From Latescibacteria bacterium UBA6620 (GTDB lineage Bacteria > Latescibacterota > UBA2968), in the NCBI GenBank assembly GCA_002433075.1, contig DJHM01000033.1:177968-241967 (forward strand): 64,000 nucleotides of DNA, in the 5' to 3' direction. Of the stretch, positions 1 to 6,461 are shown piece after piece. How positions within the stretch are numbered: the stretch's first letter is position 1; every line of letters begins with the position of its first letter. The position numbers and the translations under genes are program-made. Under the pieces are notes generated by a model. The model had not been told where the DNA came from. It was given only the letters and a program-made list of their open reading frames with translations, and did no database searches.

Positions 1-282
1 CCGCGGGACGTGGCCGTGGCGGCACCCGATCCCGCACCAGGGCCCGATCCAGGGGCAGATGGGGCTGCGTCAGATGCGACCGACCCGACGATCGACGAAT
101 CGGGAGGTCAGTTCCGAAGAAACGAGAGCACGTGGGGCGCGAAGATCGGCGCGCAGTATCGCTTCAGCAGCCACTTCACCGGGGGGATGTCATTCGGTCA
201 TCAGCGGAGGCGCGACAAGCTCCGCGAGTTGACAAACCTTCAGTTCGAATTCCGACTGTTCGGCGAAATCGAGTTTAACTGA
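1..282 (+). CDS. C-terminal end of a probable outer-membrane beta-barrel protein (5' end outside window)
   Basis: The frame is open from the left edge of the window to a TAA stop, so only the last 93 or so residues are seen. They begin with a Pro/Asp/Ala-rich stretch, then give alternating hydrophobic and polar strands rich in Gly, Arg and aromatic residues (TWGAKIGAQYRF, FTGGMSFGHQRR, FEFRLFGEIEFN). A final strand ending at the C-terminus is typical of outer-membrane barrels. Because PorX/PorY-type genes occur later in the window, this could be the tail of a type IX secretion barrel such as SprA/Sov, but that is only a guess from fold-like features. The ComEA-like gene follows after 12 bases. 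Confidence 0.5.
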   Translation, partial: PRDVAVAAPDPAPGPDPGADGAASDATDPTIDESGGQFRRNESTWGAKIGAQYRFSSHFTGGMSFGHQRRRDKLRELTNLQFEFRLFGEIEFN

Positions 283-294
283 TCCGGAGGTCGT

Positions 295-684
295 GTGACC
301 TTCAACCGCAACGAACGGATCGCGCTGCTGGTTCTATGTGGAGCCCCCCTCCTCGGGTCGGGCGTCAGCCTCTACGATTATCTGTGGCCAGCCCACATCG
401 AAGACTTCCAGGTTCACCACGGAGCGGTACCGGTACCCGAGACGAACGAAGAGACGATTACCGTGGAGCCCGCTGTCGGCACCACCCACATCGACATCAA
501 CACCGCGTCGATAAAGGAACTTCAACGACTTCCACGGGTGGGCCCGGCCATCGCTCAGCGGATCATCGACTATCGAACGGCCAACGGTCCCTTCCGGGCT
601 GTCGACGACCTCACCTCCGTCCGTCGCATCGGCCTTAAGAACCTGACTAGGCTGAAACCACTTCTGACCGTCTCTCCGCCCTGA
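295..684 (+). CDS. ComEA-like helix-hairpin-helix DNA-binding protein
   Basis: This 129-residue protein has a GTG start preceded by a GGAGG-type ribosome-binding site. Residues 8-26 form one hydrophobic segment that would anchor it in the inner membrane, residues 32-62 are a linker, and residues 64-125 form a ComEA-type double helix-hairpin-helix domain (DINTASIKELQRLPRVGP, then VRRIGLKNLTRL). ComEA proteins bind incoming DNA in the periplasm during natural transformation; shorter HhH proteins of this type have less certain roles. The stop codon overlaps the start of the PilM-like gene by one base, so the two are translationally coupled. A dprA gene lies 2.4 kb downstream, which fits a competence role, but a ComEC channel is not in view. 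Confidence 0.8.
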   Translation: MTFNRNERIALLVLCGAPLLGSGVSLYDYLWPAHIEDFQVHHGAVPVPETNEETITVEPAVGTTHIDINTASIKELQRLPRVGPAIAQRIIDYRTANGPFRAVDDLTSVRRIGLKNLTRLKPLLTVSPP

Positions 685-1517
685 TGGCCGTCGTGGGACT
701 CCACCTGGGCGATCGAGACGTCGTCGCCGCGACGCTCGACGAAAACCTGATATCGCACGCGACGACTGATTGGGAAGGTCCGTCCGGCAAGGTCGGAACC
801 TTCGCCGATCGTCTCGTCGGGGCGCTTGAAAATCTGGACACATCCGAGGGTGATCCCATCTGGATCTCCCTGCCACCGGGTTACATTCACCTTCGACGCA
901 TCCCACTCGAAATCGCAGGGGAACGCGATCGCAGGACCCACCTCGGCTGGGAGGCCGCCCAGACTCTGGGACAGGCTCCCGAAAACCTGACGTTGCGACA
1001 TTGGGCGAGCGGGAGTGTGGCCATCTGGGAAGCCGTCAGGGCGGATCTGGTCGCGGGCATTGATCAGCGCCTCGAAACGGCGGGATTCCACCTCGGTGGG
1101 GTATGCGCCGAACCCGTCGCACTGTATCAGGCCATGCTGGAGGACCCCGAAACGTGGCAGGCGGGCGTCGCCCTCTCCGCGGACTGGGTTTCGATCGCCG
1201 CGGGTTCCAGTCGGGCCCTCGTCCTGGCGGAGTCCATTCGCATGGACGCCCCGGACAAACAGACCCTCGAGGATGTCGCCGACCTCGTCTCGAGCCGAAT
1301 CCGGGGACGAGCGGAGCGCTTCGCCTCCTTTTCTGTCGCCGGCAGCGCGCGCGGCCAGGTCGATGACTTCGCACGACACCTTGCGATTGCAGCCGGCATA
1401 GAGGCCCCGCTACTTCAGGCCCCGGGCAGCACCGTTTCCGACGACCCCGAATTCGGCACACGCGTCGCCCTGGCCGCAGGGGCCGCCAGATCTTCAAAAA
1501 CAGGACTACCCTCATGA
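684..1517 (+). CDS. PilM-like actin-fold protein (tentative)
   Basis: The 277-residue product begins VVGLHLGDRDVVAATL, which resembles the first nucleotide-binding strand of actin-fold proteins such as PilM and FtsA, although the usual G-x-D-x-G-S signature is degenerate. The spacing of later segments, including an alanine-rich end FGTRVALAAGAA, matches the C-terminal part of type IV pilus assembly PilM proteins. There is no signal peptide or membrane segment, so it should be cytoplasmic. It overlaps the ComEA-like gene upstream and coaD downstream (ATGA). Pilus or pseudopilus assembly linked to DNA uptake is the most natural reading. The degenerate phosphate loop leaves ATP binding in doubt. 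Confidence 0.5.
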   Translation: MAVVGLHLGDRDVVAATLDENLISHATTDWEGPSGKVGTFADRLVGALENLDTSEGDPIWISLPPGYIHLRRIPLEIAGERDRRTHLGWEAAQTLGQAPENLTLRHWASGSVAIWEAVRADLVAGIDQRLETAGFHLGGVCAEPVALYQAMLEDPETWQAGVALSADWVSIAAGSSRALVLAESIRMDAPDKQTLEDVADLVSSRIRGRAERFASFSVAGSARGQVDDFARHLAIAAGIEAPLLQAPGSTVSDDPEFGTRVALAAGAARSSKTGLPS

Positions 1518-1993
1518 CCACCGCACTCTATCCCGGATCGTTCGATCCGGTCACCTTCGGTCACATCGACCTCATTCGTCGAGCGCTCGAAATTTTCGAC
1601 CAAGTAGTCGTAGCTGTCGGGGAGAACCCGTCCAAAAGTCCCGTGTTCACGGCTGCGGAGCGGGTCGCACTGATTCGACAGGCAGTGCAGAAACCCGAGG
1701 TCGAGGTCGTCGACTATCAGGGGCTGACCGTTCACTTCGCACGCGACCGGGGGATTCACACAGTCATCCGGTGTCTGCGCACGGCCGGTGAATACGAAAC
1801 AGAACTCGGATGGGCCTCGGCCAGTCGCCGCCTGCTCCCCGATCTGGAGGCGGTATATTTCCTCCCCAGTCCCGAGTTCGCTCATCTCAGCTCCACCGTT
1901 GTCAGAGAAATCGCCCAATTCGGCGGCGATCTCTCTCCCTTCGTGCCCCCCCACGTTCAATCAGCGCTCGAAGAAAAATTCCCACCACGCTGA
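1514..1993 (+). CDS. coaD: Phosphopantetheine adenylyltransferase
   Basis: A 159-residue protein, the usual length for CoaD. It transfers AMP from ATP to 4'-phosphopantetheine, giving dephospho-CoA, the fourth step of coenzyme A synthesis. The N-terminal nucleotidyltransferase motif YPGSFDPVTFGH carries the T/HxGH-type ATP-binding residues. The segment RCLRTAGEYETEL matches the family's R-G-L-R-x-x-x-D-x-E-x-E region, with Cys in place of the usual Gly, and LSSTVVREIA matches the ISSTxVRE signature. The start ATG overlaps the previous stop. The obg gene follows after a 69-base gap that holds its own promoter. Confidence 0.96.
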   Translation: MTTALYPGSFDPVTFGHIDLIRRALEIFDQVVVAVGENPSKSPVFTAAERVALIRQAVQKPEVEVVDYQGLTVHFARDRGIHTVIRCLRTAGEYETELGWASASRRLLPDLEAVYFLPSPEFAHLSSTVVREIAQFGGDLSPFVPPHVQSALEEKFPPR

Positions 1994-2012
1994 CGTAGTT
2001 TCCACCCGCTTC

Positions 2013-2042
2013 TTGGCACCAATGCCCCAGACTGACTATACT
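2013..2042 (+). promoter_or_regulatory. Candidate promoter for obg
   Basis: TTGGCA at 2013-2018 and TATACT at 2037-2042 are separated by 18 bases, a good sigma-70-type arrangement. It sits in the gap between coaD and obg, and the predicted transcription start is about 14 bases before the obg GTG codon. Confidence 0.55.
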
Positions 2043-2062
2043 TGGGCCAGGGAGATCCACGA

Positions 2063-3058
2063 GTGTTCGTCGACGAAGTCACCATACAGGCCCGGTCGGG
2101 CGACGGGGGAAACGGCTGCAGCAGTTTTCGTCGTGAAAAGTTCGTTCCGAGGGGAGGGCCCGACGGTGGGGATGGTGGCGACGGCGGTAACGTCGTCCTC
2201 CAGGTTGACCCCCATCTATCGACTCTCCTGGACCAGCGCTACCAGCAACACGCGTGGGCAGAGCGTGGCGGCCACGGAATGGGCAAGAACCGGACGGGCA
2301 CGCGCGGACAGGATTTCGTCATCCGGGTGCCCCCAGGCACCGTCGTCCGCGACGCCGAATCGGGGCGTATCCTCGCCGACCTGACAGAACCGGACGAGTG
2401 CGAAGTCGTCCTTCCCGGTGGGAGAGGAGGCCGAGGAAATGCTCGGTTCGCCACTGCCACGAACAGGGCCCCAGAACGGGCAGACCCCGGCGGACCCGGT
2501 CAGGAGAAGGCTCTCGACCTGGAGCTCAAGCTTATCGCTGACGTCGGGCTCGTCGGTCACCCTAACGCCGGGAAGTCGACGCTGCTGTCCCGGGTCTCGG
2601 CAGCCCATCCCAAAATCGCTGACTACCCGTTCACAACCCTGCAGCCCAACCTGGGCATCGTGCGCTGCGGCGACTACGACACTTTTGTGATGGCCGACAT
2701 TCCCGGCCTCATCGAAGGCGCCCACGAAGGCCGTGGTCTCGGTTTCCAGTTCTTAAGACACATCGAGCGTACACGCGTCCTACTTTACGTCGTCGACACT
2801 TCGGCACCCGACCCGGCCGCGGACCTCGCCGTCCTTCGTCGAGAGCTCGAGCATTTCAGTTCCGCCCTGCCCCAGAAGCCCTCTCTCCTCGCCGCATCCA
2901 AGGTCGACGTTCTTCCCCCGGAGGATCGCCCGCACGTCACGGTTGGAAATGAACCCGCCTTCCCGATCTCTTCCGTCACCGGGGAGGGGCTCAACGAACT
3001 CATCCAGGCAGTCGGCGATCGGGTCCGTCAAAGCCGTCAGGACGAGCAGGATCTGTAG
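2063..3058 (+). CDS. obg: GTPase Obg (CgtA)
   Basis: The start was set at GTG 2063 because the protein then begins VFVDEVTIQARSGDGGNG, the conserved Obg N-terminus, with GGGAG 8 bases upstream; the TTG at 2042 would add seven non-conserved residues. The 331-residue product has a glycine-rich Obg fold (residues 1 to about 158) and then a GTPase domain with P-loop GHPNAGKS, the switch I segment YPFTTLQPNLG and switch II DIPGLIEGAHEGRGLG. Obg binds the large ribosomal subunit and couples GTP level to ribosome assembly and stress control. It lacks the optional C-terminal OCT domain. dprA begins three bases after the stop. Confidence 0.96.
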   Translation: MFVDEVTIQARSGDGGNGCSSFRREKFVPRGGPDGGDGGDGGNVVLQVDPHLSTLLDQRYQQHAWAERGGHGMGKNRTGTRGQDFVIRVPPGTVVRDAESGRILADLTEPDECEVVLPGGRGGRGNARFATATNRAPERADPGGPGQEKALDLELKLIADVGLVGHPNAGKSTLLSRVSAAHPKIADYPFTTLQPNLGIVRCGDYDTFVMADIPGLIEGAHEGRGLGFQFLRHIERTRVLLYVVDTSAPDPAADLAVLRRELEHFSSALPQKPSLLAASKVDVLPPEDRPHVTVGNEPAFPISSVTGEGLNELIQAVGDRVRQSRQDEQDL

Positions 3059-3060
3059 TC

Positions 3061-4145
3061 TTGGAAGGCGACACTGCCCGTCACGCCCTGACCCTGCCCT
3101 CTGCGCCCGGGCTCGGTCCCTCGAGCTACCGGGCCCTGATTTCACACTTCGGCTCACCAGAATCCGTCCTCGAGGCGCCCTTCGACGCCCTATGTGCAGT
3201 CGAAGGCATCGGTCTGGAAACCGCGCAGGCCATACGGTCGCAGGTCGACTCTGACTGGGCGAGTCGCCAGCTTGATGCTTGTAAACGACTTCAGGTTCAG
3301 CTCCTCCACTTGAGCGGACCAGGTTACCCCCATCTGCTTCGCCAGACCTACGCTCCGCCCCCATCCTGTTCCTTCTCGGCGATCCCACCCTCTTTGAGCG
3401 TCCCACGGTCGCCATCGTCGGCTCTCGAGCGAAACTCCCCCTACGGCAAGGATTCTGCCCGCCAGCTGGCGGGAGGGCTTGCGCGGGCGGGGGTTGTCGT
3501 TGTAAGTGGGCTCGCGCTCGGGATCGACGGTCACGCCCATCGGAGAGCACTCGCGGCCAGCGGAGGGACCGTCGCCGTGCTCGGAAGTGGCCTCGACCGG
3601 CCAACGCCGCCCAGCCACCGCCCCTCTACGACGAGATCGTTCTGAAAGGCGCCGTCGTCAGTGAGTTCCCCATAGGCACCTCTGCGGATCCCGTTCACTT
3701 CCCCCGTCGCAACCATGTCATCAGCGGATTAAGCCCGGGCGTCATCGTCGTCGAAGCCGGACGCAAGAGCGGGTCTCTCATCACCACGCGTATCGCCCTC
3801 GAACAGGACCGCGACGTGTTCAAGCTACACGGCCCCATTACGGCCAGCCAAAGTGAAGGTCCGCACGCACTCCTCCGCGACGGCGCAACCCTCGTTCGAA
3901 ACGTTGAAGACGTTCTGGACAAACTCGGACTCCCCACCCCGAGCAAGCGTGAGCGCGCCACAGTCGTCCTGTCACTGCTTCCCGAAGAACAGAGGATCGT
4001 CAACAGCCTGTCCTCCGACCCCATCCACATCGACGCTCTCGCCCGTCTCGCCGGGCGCACACCCGCCAGCCTGTCCACGTTGCTGCTCGGCCTCGAGCTC
4101 GAAAATCAAGTAACACAGAATCCGGGTCAGCGATACACGGCATAA
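3061..4145 (+). pseudogene. dprA: DNA processing protein DprA, broken by three C-run frameshifts
   Basis: TTG start directly after obg. DprA delivers incoming single-stranded DNA to RecA. The N-terminal helical domain reads well to about 3357, then the Rossmann fold continues in another frame (ILFLLGDPTLFERPTVAIVGSR, in frame 3 from 3363). It returns to the first frame at 3442 (YGKDSARQLAGGL through VVSGLALGIDGHAHRRAL) and switches again near 3624 (LYDEIVLKGAVVSEFP, then HFPRRNHVISGLS) to a C-terminal winged helix ending at 4145. The breaks coincide with C runs at 3358-3362 (one C missing), 3437-3441 (one C extra) and 3621-3624 (one C missing). All conserved DprA motifs survive, which points to sequence error or very recent decay rather than an old pseudogene. 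Confidence 0.88.
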
Positions 4146-4148
4146 AAA

Positions 4149-4173
4149 ACGGCCGGGTCTTTTTCCCGGCCGT
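4149..4173. terminator. Bidirectional terminator between dprA and the receiver gene
   Basis: ACGGCCGGG and CCCGGCCGT pair around a 7-base TCTTTTT loop, with A-rich and T-rich flanks (aaaaa before, ttt after). It lies between convergent genes and could end both transcripts. Confidence 0.8.
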
Positions 4174-4196
4174 TTCGTCCAAACGATGATTGATGA

Positions 4197-4747
4197 TCAG
4201 GAGGGCGATGCCTCTGCGCTTGTCTCTGCTTCCGCACCCTCTTTCGATGACTCCGCTTCAGAGCCTTCCGTCGACTCGCTTGTTGGCGCACTCTCGATCG
4301 CCGCAGTGATTGCCATACGCACGTCGGAGAGCTTGAAGGGCTTCTCCAGAACGCGGGTCGCCCGGGGGTGATCCAGAGAGCCCTCGCAAACTCCGGGCGA
4401 TCCAGATACGCAGATATGACGATAACGGGGATGCCCTCAGGCACGCGGTCCAGAAAAGCAATGCCATCAATGTGTGGCATATTCAAGTCCGTCATCACCA
4501 CGTCATAGCTACGCGCCTCTTTCATCAGTCGGTGCAGCCCTTCCAGGCCATCCGTCGCCCCATCGATCGCATAGACTTCGCCGAGAGCGTCGGTCAGGAG
4601 TTCCCGGAGCTCGTTGTTGTCATCGACGAGCAACACGCGGGGCCTCTCGTCTCCTTCGGGGCTCTGGGCCTCCTGCGCTGGTTCCTGTCCTCCAACCGTC
4701 TGCGCCACGGAGGATTCCGACGGTACGACAGCTGCGGCATTTTCCAC
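4197..4747 (-). pseudogene. Response-regulator receiver protein with one frameshift
   Basis: From GTG 4747 the frame encodes an acidic linker, then a receiver domain: RVLLVDDNNELRELL (acidic pocket), VVMTDLNMPHIDGIAFL (phospho-acceptor Asp in TDLNMP) and VIVISAYLDRPEFARAL. The expected K-P-F segment, RATRVLEKPFKLSDV, is present but in another frame, which then runs to TGA at 4197. One missing base in the five-base C run of the minus strand (4364-4368) would restore a single reading frame. The tail after the domain is Glu/Ser/Ala-rich. There is no output domain, so it would act like a stand-alone receiver. Upstream, the same frame runs into TGA at 4799-4801 that separates it from the membrane-anchored coiled-coil gene; the two may once have been one protein. 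Confidence 0.7.
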
Positions 4748-4798
4748 CTCGTCATCGACGGCTTCTTCAAACCCATCTTCCCCTTCCGGGGCACTTTC

Positions 4799-5161
4799 TC
4801 AATCCGTCAACTCCTGCTCGTGTTCGCCCTGAACAGGATTCGGCTCTACGTGAGGGGCTGGGCCTACCGGGCCGGGCCTTGCGTCCGAAAAATTCCTCGT
4901 CCGTAGGTGCCTCTACGGGGGTCGCCCCGAATTTCTGGACCGCCACGAGCAACCTGTCCTTTTCGCTCTCTAGCTGCTGGAGCTCCTCTTCAGCCGCCTT
5001 CTTCTCACGCGAGAGCTGGCGCTCCGTAGCCTCCAGGGCGGCGACTTTGGAACTGAGTTCCCGGTCCTGGGTCGCGGCTCCTGTTTGTTCAGGGCCATCG
5101 CGGTGAAAGCTCTAACAGAAACCACCAACCCGAGGGCGACCAACACGACCGCGTACTCCAT
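4799..5161 (-). pseudogene. Membrane-anchored coiled-coil protein with two compensating frameshifts
   Basis: ATG 5161 overlaps the stop of the preceding coiled-coil gene (ATGA). The first 22 residues (MEYAVVLVALGLVVSVRAF) form one membrane helix. Near 5078 the coding sense changes frame and continues as a charged coiled coil (DRELSSKVAALEATERQL, then EEELQQLESEKDRLL). At the T run of the minus strand (4888-4892) it returns to the first frame and gives a Pro/Glu-rich linker ending at TGA 4799. After correction the product is about 120 residues. The family is not recognised. The low-complexity acidic linker continues in frame on both sides of the TGA into the receiver gene, so a single membrane helix-coiled coil-receiver protein is possible. 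Confidence 0.55.
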
Positions 5162-5418
5162 CAGGCCTCCTCCTCCCCGGACCGGACGGCTTCAATGTGC
5201 CGTTCCACCTCACCCAGTGCCGGCTTCGACAACGACTGCAGACGCTCTGTCTGGGCTTTCAGTTGCTCAATCCAGCGTCGAATACGAACCGATTCAAGCT
5301 CCATCGAGGGCTGAGCCTCCTTGAGCAACTCGACATCCCGCTCCAGATCTTCCAGCCTAACCTTCTTCTGCAGGATCGATTCCGCGATCGTGGCTGATTC
5401 CGCGCGAAGAGGCGACAC
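5161..5418 (-). CDS. Small coiled-coil protein of unknown function
   Basis: The 85-residue product starts at GTG 5418, with AGGAGAG just upstream, six bases after the stop of the 24-residue peptide gene. It is charged and helical throughout, with heptad-like repeats (LQKKVRLEDLERDVELL, RRWIEQLKAQTERLQSL), and has no membrane segment or cysteine. The stop overlaps the next start. It is not recognised as a known family. By layout (tiny membrane peptide, soluble coiled coil, membrane coiled coil) it could be a structural partner of its neighbours, comparable only in style to PspB/PspC-like or divisome accessory proteins. Confidence 0.6.
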   Translation of the reverse strand: MSPLRAESATIAESILQKKVRLEDLERDVELLKEAQPSMELESVRIRRWIEQLKAQTERLQSLSKPALGEVERHIEAVRSGEEEA

Positions 5419-5424
5419 TCTCTC

Positions 5425-5499
5425 CTAGTAACCGACAAGGCAATAGACGCAAAACAGCAAACTGCCCAGAATCACGATACCCAGTAGTGCGAACGTCAC
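5425..5499 (-). CDS. 24-residue membrane peptide
   Basis: GTG at 5499 is preceded by a very strong ribosome-binding site (AGAAGGAGG, 6 bases before it). The product MTFALLGIVILGSLLFCVYC plus LVGY is almost entirely a single membrane helix with two cysteines near its end. It is followed after six bases by the coiled-coil gene, so it looks like the first gene of a minus-strand operon. No known family is recognised. The strong Shine-Dalgarno, tight spacing and uniformly hydrophobic composition are the reasons for calling it a gene despite its size. Confidence 0.6.
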   Translation of the reverse strand: MTFALLGIVILGSLLFCVYCLVGY

Positions 5500-5551
5500 A
5501 GACGTCCTCCTTCTAAACGCGCCCCACTATTATGCGTGTAAGTCCCCTATA

Positions 5552-5580
5552 CTCTTACAGATAGATGCCGCATTCGTCAA
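5552..5580 (-). promoter_or_regulatory. Possible promoter of the small-peptide/coiled-coil operon
   Basis: On the minus strand TTGACG (5580-5575) is followed after 17 bases by TAAGAG (5557-5552). The -35 is good and the -10 is poor. Confidence 0.35.
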
Positions 5581-5601
5581 TCACAAGCCCGTAAACAGAT
5601 A

Positions 5602-5630
5602 GGCCGTGCTCCCTGGATGAGAGCACGGCC
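5602..5630 (-). terminator. Hairpin downstream of lexA
   Basis: GGCCGTGCT pairs with AGCACGGCC around an 11-base loop, 36 bases after the lexA stop. The following minus-strand sequence is only moderately T-rich, so termination strength is uncertain. Confidence 0.5.
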
Positions 5631-5665
5631 AAAACACTGAGAAGTGGTCCAACTCACCGGCGGAG

Positions 5666-6301
5666 TCAGAACCGCCGCATCAAACTCACGACCTTTCCGG
5701 CAATCCTGAACGCCTGGAACTGGGGATCTACCACGATCGGATCGTAGTCCTCGTTCTCGGCCTCGAGGCGAACACCGTCTCCATCCACGAAGTATCTCTT
5801 TACGGTAGCCTCATCGTCGACCACAGCGACGATGATTTCGCCCTGGTGGGCCGTAGACTGCTGCCGCGCAAGAACATAGTCACCATCGAGAATACCGACA
5901 TCTTTCATGCTGTCGCCGTGAACCTGCAGCGCGAAGACATCGCCTGACGGCACGAACGACGGGTCGACTGTGAGCGTCTCTTCGACGTGCTCGATAGCCA
6001 GAAGCGGCTCACCCGCAGCCACACGCCCGACCAGCGGAATTTCTCGAACATCCGGAAGGTTGGATGCAACTGATTGTATATCATTGGGTTCTGTCAATTC
6101 GATTCCCCGCGAAAGCATCGGTCTCCGCCGGATGTAGCCCTTCTTTTCCAGCGCGGCAAGCGTCGTCCGCACGCCGTTCGTGGAAGCGATGTCGAACGCG
6201 TCCATCATCTCCCGAATCGTAGGCGGGTAGCCGTTCTCGCGGATGCCGCGAGCAATAAAATCGAATATTTCCCGTTGCCTGTCCGTCAGTTCGCGCTTCA
6301 T
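5666..6301 (-). CDS. lexA: SOS repressor LexA
   Basis: A 211-residue LexA, close to the usual 200-210. The N-terminal winged helix-turn-helix includes TDRQREIFDFIARGIRENGYPPTIREM and continues to KKGYIRRRPMLSRGIEL. The linker is followed by the autocleavage site Ala-Gly in GRVAAGEP and the S24 peptidase fold, with the catalytic Ser in HGDSMKD and the catalytic Lys in ATVKRYF. RecA-stimulated self-cleavage lifts repression of DNA-damage genes. The gene stands alone on the minus strand, divergent from the two-repeat unknown gene at 6462. Its promoter carries an inverted repeat that could be its own operator. A strand of recombination and repair genes (dprA, mutS2, dnaG) is present elsewhere in the window. 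Confidence 0.97.
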   Translation of the reverse strand: MKRELTDRQREIFDFIARGIRENGYPPTIREMMDAFDIASTNGVRTTLAALEKKGYIRRRPMLSRGIELTEPNDIQSVASNLPDVREIPLVGRVAAGEPLLAIEHVEETLTVDPSFVPSGDVFALQVHGDSMKDVGILDGDYVLARQQSTAHQGEIIVAVVDDEATVKRYFVDGDGVRLEAENEDYDPIVVDPQFQAFRIAGKVVSLMRRF

Positions 6302-6338
6302 ACGTGCCCCTTTGGCGCGGGTTGATATCGTTCATACC

Positions 6339-6359
6339 TGCACATCTGAATATAGTGCA
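6339..6359. promoter_or_regulatory. Candidate LexA operator (inverted repeat over the lexA -10)
   Basis: TGCAC at 6339-6343 and GTGCA at 6355-6359 form an inverted repeat with an 11-base centre, and that centre contains the lexA -10 element. The repeat lies 38 bases upstream of the lexA start. It does not match the E. coli CTGT-N8-ACAG box or the Gram-positive GAAC-N4-GTTC box. Confidence 0.5.
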
Positions 6360-6377
6360 CATTAGTTTATCCGTCAA
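6349..6377 (-). promoter_or_regulatory. lexA promoter
   Basis: On the minus strand TTGACG (6377-6372) and TATATT (6354-6349) are separated by exactly 17 bases. Confidence 0.75.
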
Positions 6378-6394
6378 TGTTCAAGTCGGTCTTC

Positions 6395-6423
6395 TTGACA
6401 CAGTCGGAGCGGCCCAGTATCTT
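6395..6423 (+). promoter_or_regulatory. Promoter for the gene at 6462
   Basis: TTGACA (6395-6400) and TATCTT (6418-6423) are separated by 17 bases. The predicted start point leaves a leader of about 30 bases before ATG 6462. Confidence 0.75.
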
Positions 6424-6461
6424 CACAAGACCTTGAATTTCAGTCACTAACGAGCACTGCA

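Noticed and set aside
4799..4801. TGA as a selenocysteine codon joining the coiled-coil and receiver genes
   Set aside because: No selenocysteine-type context or SECIS-like stem is evident, and the surrounding sequence is a flexible acidic linker where such a residue would have no role.
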